From the NCBI GenBank assembly GCA_047601745.1, contig JASGIS010000001.1, forward strand, positions 6,618,388 to 6,682,387: a stretch of DNA of 64,000 bases. Reading direction: 5' to 3'. The notes beneath the pieces are model-generated. The model saw only the letters and a program-made list of their open reading frames with translations, had not been told where the DNA came from and did not search any database. The DNA comes from JAKPAM01 sp047601745. GTDB lineage: Bacteria > Pseudomonadota > Gammaproteobacteria > Burkholderiales > Burkholderiaceae_E. Every line of letters begins with the position of its first letter. The stretch's first letter is position 1. This document shows positions 26,326 through 35,450 of this stretch, in pieces. The position numbers and the translations under genes are program-made.

Positions 26326-28380
26326 ATGGCTTCACAGACTGAATCGAACAAGGCGGTCCGCGTCGCCTGCGACGTCGGCGGCACCTTCACCGACATCTGC
26401 GTTCTCGACGAGACGTCGGGACGGATGCGCGTGGCCAAGGTGCCCACCACGGTCGATCCGATCGACGGCGTGCTGGCGGGCATCTCGGCCGGCGACGTTG
26501 ACCTGCACGACCTGGTGCTGTTCTCGCACGGCACCACGCTGGCGACCAACGCGCTGATCACGCGGCGCTTTCCGCCCGCGGTCATGGTCACGACCGAAGG
26601 CTTTCGCGACACGATCGAGATCCGCCGCGGCAATCGCGACGACCTGTGGGACGCCTACAAGGAGATCGCCAAGCCGTACATCCGCCGACGCGACCGCCTG
26701 GTCGTGCCGGAGCGCATCGACTATGCGGGAGCCGTCGTCACGCCGCTGGACGTCGACAAGGCGCGCGACGTGGCGCGCGTGATCGCCAAACGCGGCGTCA
26801 AGACCGTCGCGATCTGCTTCGCGAACGCTTACGTGAACCCGATCCACGAGCAGCAAATGCGCGACATCGTGCTCGACGCGATTCCGGACGCCACGATCTC
26901 GCTGTCGAGCGAGATCATGCCGGAGATCTTCGAGCACGAGCGCTTTTCGACGACGGTGGCCAACGCGGTGCTGGCACCTGTGGTCGGCAAGTACGCTGCC
27001 CAGCTCGAAAGCCGGATGCAGGCGGGCGGCTACCGCGAAGACGTGATGCTGCTGCATTCGGGCGGCGGCGTGATGAAGGCGAAGATGGCCGAGCAGTTCG
27101 CCGCCCGGCTGTCGGCGTCGGGCATCGCGGCCGGCGCGATCGCCAGCCGCTTCGTCGCGCAGAGCGCGGGCTTCAAGTATTCGATCGGGCTGGACATGGG
27201 CGGCACGTCGACCGACGTCTCGCTGTGCGACGACGGCAAGCTGCGGATGACCAAGGAATGGCACGTCGAATACGGCTATCCGATCTGCTTCCCGTCGATC
27301 GAGGTGCTGACGATCGGCGCCGGCGGCGGTTCGCTGGCGTGGATCGATGCGGCCCGGTCGCTGCGCAACGGCCCGCAGTCGGCCGGCTCCAATCCCGGCC
27401 CGGCCTGCTACGGCCGCGGCGGTACCGAACCCACGAATTGCGACGCGAACGTCGTGCTGGGCCGGCTCAGCGACCGGCTGGCCGGCGGCAAGGTCGGGCT
27501 CGACCGCGCCAAGGCCGAGGAAGCGGTCCGCCGCGGCGTCGCCGAGCCGCTGGGAATGAGCATCGAAGACGCCGCGCTGGCGATCCTGAAAGTCGCCAAC
27601 GCGAACATGGCCGACGCGGTGAGGCTGCTGTCGATCCGGCGCGGCTACGATCCCCGGGACTTCGCGCTGGTGGCCTTCGGCGGCGCCGGCCCGCTGCACG
27701 GCGCCGCGCTGGCCCGCGACCTGTCGATCCCGGTCGTGCTGGTGCCGCCGAATCCGGGCGTGACGTCGGCGCTGGGCTGCCTGCTGGTCGACATCCAGCA
27801 CGACGTCACCCAGATGTATCTGTCGCGGGTCGAGGACGTCTCGCTCGACGATCTGGAAGCCGCGTTCGCCGGGCTCGAAGAGGAAGGTCGCCAGCGCCTG
27901 AAGACCGAGGGCATCAGCGACGATCGGATGGTGTTCCAGCGGCAGGTCGACATGCGCTACCTGGGCCAATGGCGGGCGATGTCGATCCCCGTTCCGTCCC
28001 CGGTCACCACGCTCGACGGCGTCATCGAGACGTTCCATCACGAGCACGCGCGCGAGCACAACTACTCGCGCCCCGGCGAACCGGTCGAGATCTACCGGAT
28101 CGGCGTGATCGCGACGGGCCTGACGCCGAAGGCGACGTTCGCCGAGTACGAACCCGTCGACGAACCCGCGGTGCCGCAGGGATCGCGCCCGGTGCGCTTC
28201 GACGAGCTGCCGGCGAAGGTCGACGCGCCGGTGTTCGAGCGGGACCGGCTCAAGGCCGGCATGAAGGTCGTCGGCCCGGCGATCATCGACCAGCTCGATT
28301 CGACGATCGTCGTGCCGCCCGGCGTCACGGCCGAGGTCGACCGTTCGCTGACGATCGTCATGCGCATTCCGCTCGCCTGA
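26326..28380 (+). CDS. hyuA: Hydantoinase/N-methylhydantoinase/oxoprolinase family protein, subunit A
   Basis: Subunit A of an ATP-dependent cyclic-amidase complex (HyuA/5-oxoprolinase family). The actin-like ATP motifs are clear: VACDVGGTFTDICVLDE near the N-terminus, IGLDMGGTSTDVSLCDDG mid-protein and VAFGGAGPLHGAALAR around residue 440. 684 residues, the normal length. The ATG has AGGAG nine bases upstream. It is the first gene of the operon behind two tandem terminators, so expression should require antitermination. Family members open hydantoins, N-methylhydantoin or 5-oxoproline, or carboxylate ketones; the N-demethylase genes downstream hint at an N-methylated ring. Confidence 0.92.
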   Translation: MASQTESNKAVRVACDVGGTFTDICVLDETSGRMRVAKVPTTVDPIDGVLAGISAGDVDLHDLVLFSHGTTLATNALITRRFPPAVMVTTEGFRDTIEIRRGNRDDLWDAYKEIAKPYIRRRDRLVVPERIDYAGAVVTPLDVDKARDVARVIAKRGVKTVAICFANAYVNPIHEQQMRDIVLDAIPDATISLSSEIMPEIFEHERFSTTVANAVLAPVVGKYAAQLESRMQAGGYREDVMLLHSGGGVMKAKMAEQFAARLSASGIAAGAIASRFVAQSAGFKYSIGLDMGGTSTDVSLCDDGKLRMTKEWHVEYGYPICFPSIEVLTIGAGGGSLAWIDAARSLRNGPQSAGSNPGPACYGRGGTEPTNCDANVVLGRLSDRLAGGKVGLDRAKAEEAVRRGVAEPLGMSIEDAALAILKVANANMADAVRLLSIRRGYDPRDFALVAFGGAGPLHGAALARDLSIPVVLVPPNPGVTSALGCLLVDIQHDVTQMYLSRVEDVSLDDLEAAFAGLEEEGRQRLKTEGISDDRMVFQRQVDMRYLGQWRAMSIPVPSPVTTLDGVIETFHHEHAREHNYSRPGEPVEIYRIGVIATGLTPKATFAEYEPVDEPAVPQGSRPVRFDELPAKVDAPVFERDRLKAGMKVVGPAIIDQLDSTIVVPPGVTAEVDRSLTIVMRIPLA

Positions 28381-28434
28381 TCGCGCGCCGATCGCGCCGC
28401 GCTTACCCCATTCACCGCATCACCGGAGCCACCG

Positions 28435-30456
28435 ATGAACAAGCCGATCCATCAACTCGATCCCGTCACGTTCGAAGTCCTGAAGAACGCCTACGTCAAC
28501 ATCGTCGACCAGATGGCCGAACAGATCGTTCGCACCTGCTATTCGTTCGTCATCTATTCGCGCGACTTCTCGTCGGCGCTGTGCGATCCGAACGGCGACA
28601 CGATCATGCAGGGCAGCGGAGACATCGCCGCGCACGTCGGCAGCCTGCACTACACCGCCAAGGCGGTCATCAAGCAGTTCGAGGGCGACATCCATCCGGG
28701 CGACGTCTACGTGATCAACGACGTCTACCAGGGCGGCACCCATTTCAACGATACGCGGATCATCCGCCCGATCTTCTACCGGGACGAACTGCTGGGTTTC
28801 GCGCAGGCCAACGGGCATTGGGCCGACGTCGGCGGCGCCGTACCCGGCTCGTTCAACGTGTCGGCGATCGATCATATGGCCGAGGGCCTGCGCATCACGC
28901 CGACGCGGGTCTGGAGCAAGGGCCGATGCCTGACCGACGTCTGCAACCTGATCGCCTCCAATACGCGGGCACCGGCCGACATCATCGGCGACATGCAGGC
29001 GCAGGCCGAGGCGGCCCGCATCGCCGAGGTCGAGATCTGCCGGCTGGTCGACAAGTACGGCCTGGACGTCATCAAGCAGTCGTTCCGAGCGGTCCAGGAC
29101 TATGTCGAGGTGCTGACCCGGCAGCGCATCAAGGCGCTGCCCGACGGCGTCTGGGAGACCGAGGACTACATCGACGTCGACCCGGGCGCCGGCGAGGGCC
29201 TGGTACCGATCAGGATCCGCATGCGGATCAGCGGCGAGACGGTGCACTACGATCTATCGGGCTCGCATCCGAAGTCGATCGCGAGCTTCCTGAACTCGTG
29301 CTACGGCGGCACGTTCGCCGCGATCGTCGCCGGCACGAAGATGCAGTTTCCCGAGATTCCGCTGAATTCGGGCTTCTATCGCGTGGTCACCGTCGACCTC
29401 GGCCCGGAAGGCTCGGTCGTCAACGCTTCGTGGCCGACGCCGGTCGCCGGCTTCTGCTCGGGCCCGTTCGAGAAGATCATGAACGCGATCTTCGAGCTCT
29501 GGGCGGAGATCCTGCCGGAACGCGCGATGGCCTGCACGTTCAACCTCGACTACCTGCTGATCGGCGGACGCGACGGCCGCGAGCGCAACAGCGCCGCGCA
29601 CAAGTACTTCATGTGGTACGACTGGATGGTCGGCGGCTGGGGCGCGCGCAACGGCCTGGACGGTTCGCCGTCGACCGGGCCGGTGTTCGGCGTGCAGCTC
29701 GGCACGCAACCGTTCGAGGGGCAGGAGCGGCTGGCGCCGGTGCTGACGACCTGCCACGAGCTGCACGTCGACTCCGGCGGTCCGGGCGAATACCGCGGCG
29801 GCATGGGCGTCGACAAGGGCGTCATCATGACCGAGGTCGACAAGACCGTGGTCTCGTACTGCTGCGACCGCGAGCGCTCGATCACCTGGGGACTGTGGGG
29901 CGGCCTGCCGTCGCTGCCGCACGGCGTCTGGGTCAACCCGGGCCTGCCCAACGAGCGCTATCTGGGCTCGCTGTTCTCCAATGTCGGCTTGTCGGCCGGC
30001 GACCTCGTGCAACGTCCGTCGGCCGGCGGCGGCGGCCTCGGCGATCCGCTGGAGCGCGACGAACAGGCCGTGTGCGAGGACGTGGCCGACGGTTACGTGT
30101 CGATCGGCCGGGCGGCCAAGGACTACGGCGTCGTCATCAAGGAGATCGATGCGGATCTCGCCCTCTACGAAGTCGACCGCGATGCGACGGTCGCGCAGCG
30201 CGCTTACCTGCGGGCGAACCGTTTGAAGTGGTTGCGCGAGGACGCCGCCGGAATCGCCGAACGCTACCGCGCCGGCGAACTCGACATGCTCGACCTGATC
30301 CGCACGTATGGCGTGATCGTCGACTGGGGCAGCGGCGAGCTGCTGCCGAACACCACGCGACAGTTCCGCGCGATGCTGATGCGCCGCACCGTGCCGTACT
30401 GGGGTCGATCGGTCGCCGCGGGCCGCGATCCGTCGATCACGCTGAAGGCCGCCTGA
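28435..30456 (+). CDS. hyuB: Hydantoinase/N-methylhydantoinase family protein, subunit B
   Basis: The partner of HyuA. The start DPVTFEVLKNAYVNIVDQMAEQIVRTCYSFVIYSRDFSSALCDPNGD and the GDVYVINDVYQGGTHFNDTRIIRPIF, ANGHWADVGGAVPGSFN segments are the HyuB hallmarks that bind substrate and metal. VDSGGPGEYRGGMG and AGGGGLGDPLERD follow near the C-terminus. 673 residues. Separated from hyuA by 54 bp with no terminator, so A and B are surely co-transcribed. Confidence 0.92.
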   Translation: MNKPIHQLDPVTFEVLKNAYVNIVDQMAEQIVRTCYSFVIYSRDFSSALCDPNGDTIMQGSGDIAAHVGSLHYTAKAVIKQFEGDIHPGDVYVINDVYQGGTHFNDTRIIRPIFYRDELLGFAQANGHWADVGGAVPGSFNVSAIDHMAEGLRITPTRVWSKGRCLTDVCNLIASNTRAPADIIGDMQAQAEAARIAEVEICRLVDKYGLDVIKQSFRAVQDYVEVLTRQRIKALPDGVWETEDYIDVDPGAGEGLVPIRIRMRISGETVHYDLSGSHPKSIASFLNSCYGGTFAAIVAGTKMQFPEIPLNSGFYRVVTVDLGPEGSVVNASWPTPVAGFCSGPFEKIMNAIFELWAEILPERAMACTFNLDYLLIGGRDGRERNSAAHKYFMWYDWMVGGWGARNGLDGSPSTGPVFGVQLGTQPFEGQERLAPVLTTCHELHVDSGGPGEYRGGMGVDKGVIMTEVDKTVVSYCCDRERSITWGLWGGLPSLPHGVWVNPGLPNERYLGSLFSNVGLSAGDLVQRPSAGGGGLGDPLERDEQAVCEDVADGYVSIGRAAKDYGVVIKEIDADLALYEVDRDATVAQRAYLRANRLKWLREDAAGIAERYRAGELDMLDLIRTYGVIVDWGSGELLPNTTRQFRAMLMRRTVPYWGRSVAAGRDPSITLKAA

Positions 30457-30522
30457 GCCGCCGCGTCGACACGCGCGATTTCTCCTCCTCCTCCTGAGCT
30501 TCCTACCCGTGGGATCGACATC

Positions 30523-31764
30523 ATGCAATCTGATCGCAGAAGGTTCGTCCGTTACGCGGCCGCCGGCGCGGCGGCCGGCACGCTGCCCTGGTGGTCCGGC
30601 GCCGCGCGCGCGGCCGACCCGATCGCCGTCGCCGGCATCCACGACGCCTCGGGCGGCATCGATATCTACGGCCGGCCGATGATCAACTGCCTGACGCTGG
30701 CGATCGAAGAGATCAACGCCGCCGGCGGCGTTCTGGGCCGGCCGGTCAAGCTGACGCACTACGACCCGCAGTCGAACATGCAGTTGTACACGCAGTACGC
30801 GACCGACGCGGCCACCAAGCTGAAGGCCAGCGCGGTGTTCGGCGGCATCCTGTCGGCATCGCGCGAGGCGATGCGGCCGGTGCTGAGACGCTTCCAGACG
30901 CTGTATTTCTACAGCGAGCTGTACGAGGGCGGCGTCTGCGACCGCAACATCTTCTGCCCCGGATCGACGCCCGGGCAGACGCTGGAGAAATTCACGCCCT
31001 TCGTGATGAAGCGCTTCAACGGCAAGAAGATCTACACGCTCGCCGCCGACTACAACTACGGCCAGATCACCGCCAAGTGGATCAAGCGCTACGCGCAGCA
31101 GAACGGCGGCGACGTCGTCGCGACCGACTTCTTTCCGCTCGACGTCAGCGACTTCGGGCCGACGATCCGCAAGATCCAGGCGGCGTCGCCGGACATCGTC
31201 ATGTCGGTGCTGGTCGGCGGCGCGCACAACGCGTTCTATCGGCAGTGGGCGGCCGCCGGAATGAAGCCCAGGATCCCGATGGCCTCGACGACGTTCGGCA
31301 TCGGCAACGAGCAGGTGCTGACGTCACCCGACGAACACGACGGCATCATCGTCCCGTACGCGTACTTCGAAGGCATCGAGTCCGCCGCGAACGAGGCCTT
31401 CCGCAACAAGTACTACCAGCGCTTCGGCGACGGCGCCGACGGCATCACCGAAGGTGCGGCGATGACCTACCACTCGGCCCACCTGTGGGCGCAGGCCGTC
31501 GCCAAGGCCGGCACCATCGACCGGATGAAGGTGATCCAGGCGCTCGAGAGCGGCCTGTCGTACACGGGGCCGGCCGGCAGGACGACGATCGATCCGGCCA
31601 CGCACCACAACGTGCTGGACGTCTACATCGCCGAGGTCCGCGACCGCCGCTACCACGTGCTGGAGAGCTTCGCGCAACAGCGGCCGATCGATACCAGCGC
31701 GGTCTGCGACCTGGTCAAGAACCCGAACGACAACAAGCAGTACGTCATCGACGTCAAGGTCTGA
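30523..31764 (+). CDS. Urea/amide-type ABC transporter substrate-binding protein (UrtA-like)
   Basis: An exported Peripla_BP_5 protein with a twin-arginine type signal (RRRFVRYAAAGAAAGTLPWWSGAARA). The mature part (IAVAGIHDASGGIDIYGRPMINCLTLAIEEINAAGGVLGRPVKL) and the middle FYSELYEGGVCDRNIFCPG segment resemble UrtA/FmdD amide-binding proteins and also the AmiC-like sensor upstream. It heads five transporter genes. Sensor and binding protein in the same family suggest both see the same ligand. A CTC-rich stretch lies in the 66-bp gap before it. Confidence 0.88.
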   Translation: MQSDRRRFVRYAAAGAAAGTLPWWSGAARAADPIAVAGIHDASGGIDIYGRPMINCLTLAIEEINAAGGVLGRPVKLTHYDPQSNMQLYTQYATDAATKLKASAVFGGILSASREAMRPVLRRFQTLYFYSELYEGGVCDRNIFCPGSTPGQTLEKFTPFVMKRFNGKKIYTLAADYNYGQITAKWIKRYAQQNGGDVVATDFFPLDVSDFGPTIRKIQAASPDIVMSVLVGGAHNAFYRQWAAAGMKPRIPMASTTFGIGNEQVLTSPDEHDGIIVPYAYFEGIESAANEAFRNKYYQRFGDGADGITEGAAMTYHSAHLWAQAVAKAGTIDRMKVIQALESGLSYTGPAGRTTIDPATHHNVLDVYIAEVRDRRYHVLESFAQQRPIDTSAVCDLVKNPNDNKQYVIDVKV

Positions 31765-31768
31765 AGCC

Positions 31769-32635
31769 ATGGACGCGATCGTCATCCTGGTCCTGCAACT
31801 GGCGGTGACGATCGCCACCCTCGTGCTGGTCAGCGCGGGGCTGGCGATCGTCTTCGGCATGATGCGCGTGATCAATTTCGCGCACGGCGAATTCCTGATG
31901 CTCGGCGGCTACGCGGCGATCCTCAGCCATCAGGCGGGGCTGAACCTGTGGCTGGCGATCTTCGTCGTCGCGCCGCTGGCCGTCGGGCTGATCGGCGTGA
32001 TCATCGAGCGCTTCGTCATCCGGCGCCTGTACGGCAGGATGATCGACACGATGCTCGCGACCTGGGGCATCAGCCTGGCGCTGGTCGGGCTGGCGACCGT
32101 GCTGTTCGGCAACAGCGTCGCCGGCATCTCGACGCCGCTCGGTGCGCTGTCGATCGGCCGCTACGGCATCGGCTGGTACGAACTGCTGCTCGTCGCGGTA
32201 GCGGCCGCGCTGCTCGCGATCGGCTGGTGGCTGCTGAGCCGCACGCGGATCGGACTGGTCGCGCGGGCGACGATGCAGGACCGGACGATGGCCGCCGCGC
32301 TGGGCGTCGATCCGAACCGCGTCTATGCGGCGACGTTCGCGATCGGCGCCGTCGTATCGGGACTGGCCGGAGGACTGCTCGCGCCGATCGCGGGGGTGCT
32401 GCCGACGATGGGCGCCGGCTACATCGCCAAGGCCTTCATCACCGTGATCTCCGGCGGCACCGCGATCCTGACCGGCACCGCCGCCGCGTCCGCCCTGCTC
32501 GGCGGCGTCAACACCGCGTTCTCGTTCGTGATGACGCCGGTCCTCGGCGAAGTGGCGCTTCTGGGCGCCGCCGTCATCCTGCTCAGGCTGCTGCCGCAAG
32601 GGATCACCGGCCGCTTCTTCCGGGGAGCCATCTGA
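31769..32635 (+). CDS. Urea-type ABC transporter permease (UrtB/LivH-like)
   Basis: A membrane permease with the LivH/UrtB pattern: VSAGLAIVFGMMRVINFAHGEFLMLGGYAAIL near the N-terminus and AGYIAKAFITVISGGTAILTGTAAASALLGGVNTAF near the end. 288 residues, starting 4 bp after the binding-protein stop. Its stop shares bases with the next start. Confidence 0.9.
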   Translation: MDAIVILVLQLAVTIATLVLVSAGLAIVFGMMRVINFAHGEFLMLGGYAAILSHQAGLNLWLAIFVVAPLAVGLIGVIIERFVIRRLYGRMIDTMLATWGISLALVGLATVLFGNSVAGISTPLGALSIGRYGIGWYELLLVAVAAALLAIGWWLLSRTRIGLVARATMQDRTMAAALGVDPNRVYAATFAIGAVVSGLAGGLLAPIAGVLPTMGAGYIAKAFITVISGGTAILTGTAAASALLGGVNTAFSFVMTPVLGEVALLGAAVILLRLLPQGITGRFFRGAI

Positions 32636-33711
32636 TGAAGCGCTGGATCGGATTCGCGCTGCTTGCGGCCGCCGCCGTCTACGCGCTGGTCGTCGTGCCC
32701 GCACGCGACGACATGACGCAGATGATCAGCGGCTCGGTCTACGCGAGCTACGGGCTGCTCGCGCTGTCGCTGGCGCTGGTCTGGGGACAGGCCGGCATCC
32801 TCAGCTTCGGCCAGACGGCGTTCTTCGGGATCGGCGGCTATGCGTACGCGGTGACGGCGATCAATCTCGGCAACACGACCGCGTCGCTGTTCGTCGCGAT
32901 CGTCGTGGCCGCCGCGTTCGCCGCGCTGCTCGGCTACTTCATGTTCTGGGGGCGGATCAGCGACGTCTACCTGGGCGTCATCACCTTGACGGTCTCGCTG
33001 ATCCTCTATCGCTTCTTCAACCAGACGGCTGGCGACGCGTGGCGGATCGGCGATGCGGCGCTCGGCGGCTTCAACGGCATGCCGGGCACGCCGATCCTCA
33101 CGCCGCCCGGCCTGCCCGACGCGCCGCTGTCGCCGCAGCAGATCTACCTGCTGACGACGACGCTGCTGCTGCTCGCTTATGTCGGCCTGCGCCGGTTGAT
33201 GCGTTCGCGCTTCGGCCGGGTCGTCGTCGCGATCCGCGAGAACGAGACGCGGGCCGAGCTGCTGGGTTATGACGCGCGCTGGTACAAGCTCGGCGTCTTC
33301 ACGCTCGGCGGCGGCCTGGCCGGCCTGGCCGGCGTGCTGTTCGCCAATTGCGTGTTCGTCAGCCCGAACATGTTCAACCTGGTCAGCAGCGGGCAACTGC
33401 TGATCTGGGTGATCGTCGGCGGGCTCGGCACGCTGGCCGGACCGGTGATCGCCTGTTATCTGCTGCTGATGGCGGCCACGGCGCTCGGTACCGTCAACCA
33501 GGGCGGAGGCCTGGCCTGGCTCGACCCCAACCTCGTGCTGGGCGTCGTGCTGACGGCATTCGTGCTGCTGGTGCCGAGCGGTCTGCTGCCGATCCTCGAC
33601 GGACTCGTGGAGCGGCTGCTGGCCGCGCGACGCGGTCCGCGCGCGGCCGTGGTCGACGAATCCCCGGCGCCGCGCGTCGGCGGCATCACGACCGGAGAAT
33701 CGACGCCATGA
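32635..33711 (+). CDS. Urea-type ABC transporter permease (UrtC/LivM-like)
   Basis: The second permease, with YGLLALSLALVWGQAGILSFGQTAFFGIGGYAYAV (the W-G-x-x-G-x-L-S-F-G-Q form typical of UrtC) and IWVIVGGLGTLAGPVIACYLL. The ATG at 32635 overlaps the previous stop (TGATG). 358 residues, ending with a basic, proline-rich tail. Confidence 0.9.
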   Translation: MKRWIGFALLAAAAVYALVVVPARDDMTQMISGSVYASYGLLALSLALVWGQAGILSFGQTAFFGIGGYAYAVTAINLGNTTASLFVAIVVAAAFAALLGYFMFWGRISDVYLGVITLTVSLILYRFFNQTAGDAWRIGDAALGGFNGMPGTPILTPPGLPDAPLSPQQIYLLTTTLLLLAYVGLRRLMRSRFGRVVVAIRENETRAELLGYDARWYKLGVFTLGGGLAGLAGVLFANCVFVSPNMFNLVSSGQLLIWVIVGGLGTLAGPVIACYLLLMAATALGTVNQGGGLAWLDPNLVLGVVLTAFVLLVPSGLLPILDGLVERLLAARRGPRAAVVDESPAPRVGGITTGESTP

Positions 33712-34427
33712 CGGCCGCGCTGTTGCAGACACGGGGCCTGACGGCCCGCTTCGGCGGCGTCACCGCCGTCGACGATGTGGACTTCTCGGTCCGGCCCGGA
33801 GAACTGCGCTGCCTGATCGGACCGAACGGCGCCGGCAAGAGCAGCTTCTTCAAGATGCTGTCGGGCCAGCTCAAGCCGTCGGCGGGCAGCGTCACCTTCA
33901 AGGGCGTGCCACTGGCCGGCAAGTCCGCCGCGCAGATCGCGCAACTCGGCATCGGCATCAAGACGCAGGTGCCCAACGTCTTCGACGGGCTCACGGTCCG
34001 GCAGAGCGTGAGGCTGGCGGCCGAACGCGCGCTGCCGCCGCTGTCCGCCGTCGCCCGGGTCGACGCGACGCTGGAACGACTGCGGATCGCGGAACTGGCG
34101 GACCGCAAGGTCGGCCAGCTCGCGCACGGCCAGCGCCAACTGGTCGAACTGGCGATGGTGCTGGCGCCGTCGCCGGACCTGCTGCTGCTCGACGAACCGG
34201 CCGCCGGCATGACCGGCGACGAAGTGCTTCGACTGGGCGAGATCATCGTCGAGATGGCGCGATCGTCGGCCGTCGTCGTCGTCGAGCACGACATGTCGTT
34301 CATCCGCCGCATCGGCCGCACCGTCTCGGTCCTGAACCGCGGCCGGCTGCTGACCGAAGGCCCGGTCGACCGGGTCCTCGACGATCAGCGGGTTCGCGAC
34401 GTCTATCTCGGCAGGAGCGCCCGATGA
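33708..34427 (+). CDS. Urea-type ABC transporter ATP-binding protein (UrtD/LivG-like)
   Basis: Walker A GPNGAGKSS, Walker B LLLLDEPAAGMTGDE and switch VVVVEHDMSFIRRI. The ABC signature is LAHGQRQ rather than LSGGQ; an H in this place is characteristic of UrtD-type subunits. 239 residues. The ATG at 33708 overlaps the upstream stop by 4 bp. Confidence 0.9.
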   Translation: MTAALLQTRGLTARFGGVTAVDDVDFSVRPGELRCLIGPNGAGKSSFFKMLSGQLKPSAGSVTFKGVPLAGKSAAQIAQLGIGIKTQVPNVFDGLTVRQSVRLAAERALPPLSAVARVDATLERLRIAELADRKVGQLAHGQRQLVELAMVLAPSPDLLLLDEPAAGMTGDEVLRLGEIIVEMARSSAVVVVEHDMSFIRRIGRTVSVLNRGRLLTEGPVDRVLDDQRVRDVYLGRSAR

Positions 34428-35104
34428 CCATCCTGCACATCGACAGACTGCGCTCGGGCTACCGGCAGATCCCGATCCTGCACGGCGTCAGCCTGGCGCT
34501 GGACGAGGGCGAGTTCCTCGGCATCCTCGGCCACAACGGCATGGGCAAGAGCACGCTGCTCAAGACGATCAGCGGCGAACTGCCGCTCACCGGCGGCGAC
34601 GTGGCGCTGGACGGCCGATCGCTGAACGCGCTGCCGCAGTACCGGCGCGCCCGCCTCGGCATCGGCTACGTGCCGCAGGGCCGCCGCATCTTTCCGGGCA
34701 TTTCGGTGCGCCAGAACCTGGAGGTCGGCGCGCTGGCCGCCGGGCAGCCGGTCGACATCGTCGATACCGTGGTCGCCGATTTTCCGCGGCTGGCCTCGAT
34801 CCTCGACCGGCCCGGCGGCGTGCTGTCGGGCGGCGAACAGCAGATCCTCGCGCTGGCCCGCTGCCTGTGCGGCCAGCCGAAGGTGATCCTGCTCGACGAA
34901 CCGACCGAGGGAATCCAGCCGTCGATCCGCGACGAGATCATCGACACGCTGCAGGCGCTGCGCCGGCGACGGCCGCTGACGATGCTGCTGGTCGAACAGA
35001 ACATCGATTTCATCCAACGCCTGTCCGACCGGGTGCTGTCCATGGTCAAGGGCACCCTCGGACCGGCCCATCCATCAGGAGCTCACGATGCCGTTGACCT
35101 TTGA
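34424..35104 (+). CDS. Urea-type ABC transporter ATP-binding protein (UrtE/LivF-like)
   Basis: Walker A GHNGMGKST, signature LSGGEQQILALARCL and Walker B VILLDEPTEGIQPSI. The EPTEGIQPS string is a strong mark of UrtE as opposed to LivF (EPSFGLAP, seen in the other transporter in this window). ATG overlaps the urtD-like stop by 4 bp; its last codons overlap the next gene by 17 bp. Confidence 0.91.
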   Translation: MTILHIDRLRSGYRQIPILHGVSLALDEGEFLGILGHNGMGKSTLLKTISGELPLTGGDVALDGRSLNALPQYRRARLGIGYVPQGRRIFPGISVRQNLEVGALAAGQPVDIVDTVVADFPRLASILDRPGGVLSGGEQQILALARCLCGQPKVILLDEPTEGIQPSIRDEIIDTLQALRRRRPLTMLLVEQNIDFIQRLSDRVLSMVKGTLGPAHPSGAHDAVDL

Positions 35105-35438
35105 GAAATCCGCCGTCTCGATGCCGCTGCCGTCGATGAACGTGCCGAACGTCGATGCCAGCCTGGGCGACCTGTTCCACTCGGACGAGCCGGGCAAGAC
35201 GATCTGTTGCGGCTTCTTCCGGCTGAACGCCGGAGAGCCGCTGGTCTACGACTACGACTATCACGAGATGAAGATCATCGTCGAAGGCCGGATGACGATC
35301 GCCGACGAGACCGGCCGGGTCGTCGAAGCGCAGGTCGGCGACGTGCTGTACTTCGCGGCCGGCAGCCGGATCACGTTCTCCACCCCCTCGACCGGGCTCG
35401 GCTTCTTCTGCGGCCGGCGCGAGCCGGGCACGGCCTGA
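35088..35438 (+). CDS. Cupin-domain protein (EutQ-like small cupin)
   Basis: A 116-residue single cupin: YDYDYHEMKIIVEGRMTIADETGRVVEAQVGDVLYFAAGSRITFSTP fits cupin motifs 1 and 2, with YHEMK in the metal-ligand region resembling EutQ-type ethanolamine-utilisation cupins. It overlaps the urtE-like gene and precedes the N-demethylase genes. Possible roles are small-molecule binding, metal-dependent isomerisation or hydrolysis of an intermediate; none is proven. Confidence 0.8.
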   Translation: MPLTFEKSAVSMPLPSMNVPNVDASLGDLFHSDEPGKTICCGFFRLNAGEPLVYDYDYHEMKIIVEGRMTIADETGRVVEAQVGDVLYFAAGSRITFSTPSTGLGFFCGRREPGTA

Positions 35439-35450
35439 AGGAGCGCGACG

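Noticed and set aside
26326..30456. HyuAB as a 5-oxoprolinase working with the nearby ChaC and gamma-glutamyltransferase in a glutathione cycle
   Set aside because: Those genes are 5-17 kb away in separate transcripts; the immediate operon (amide sensor, urea-type transporter, N-demethylase) points to another substrate. It remains possible.
26646..30497. A very long open frame (about 1,280 codons) overlapping hyuA and hyuB in another frame
   Set aside because: It is rich in Arg, Gly, Ala and Pro with no domain, and lies antiphase to two well-supported genes; high GC keeps stop codons rare.
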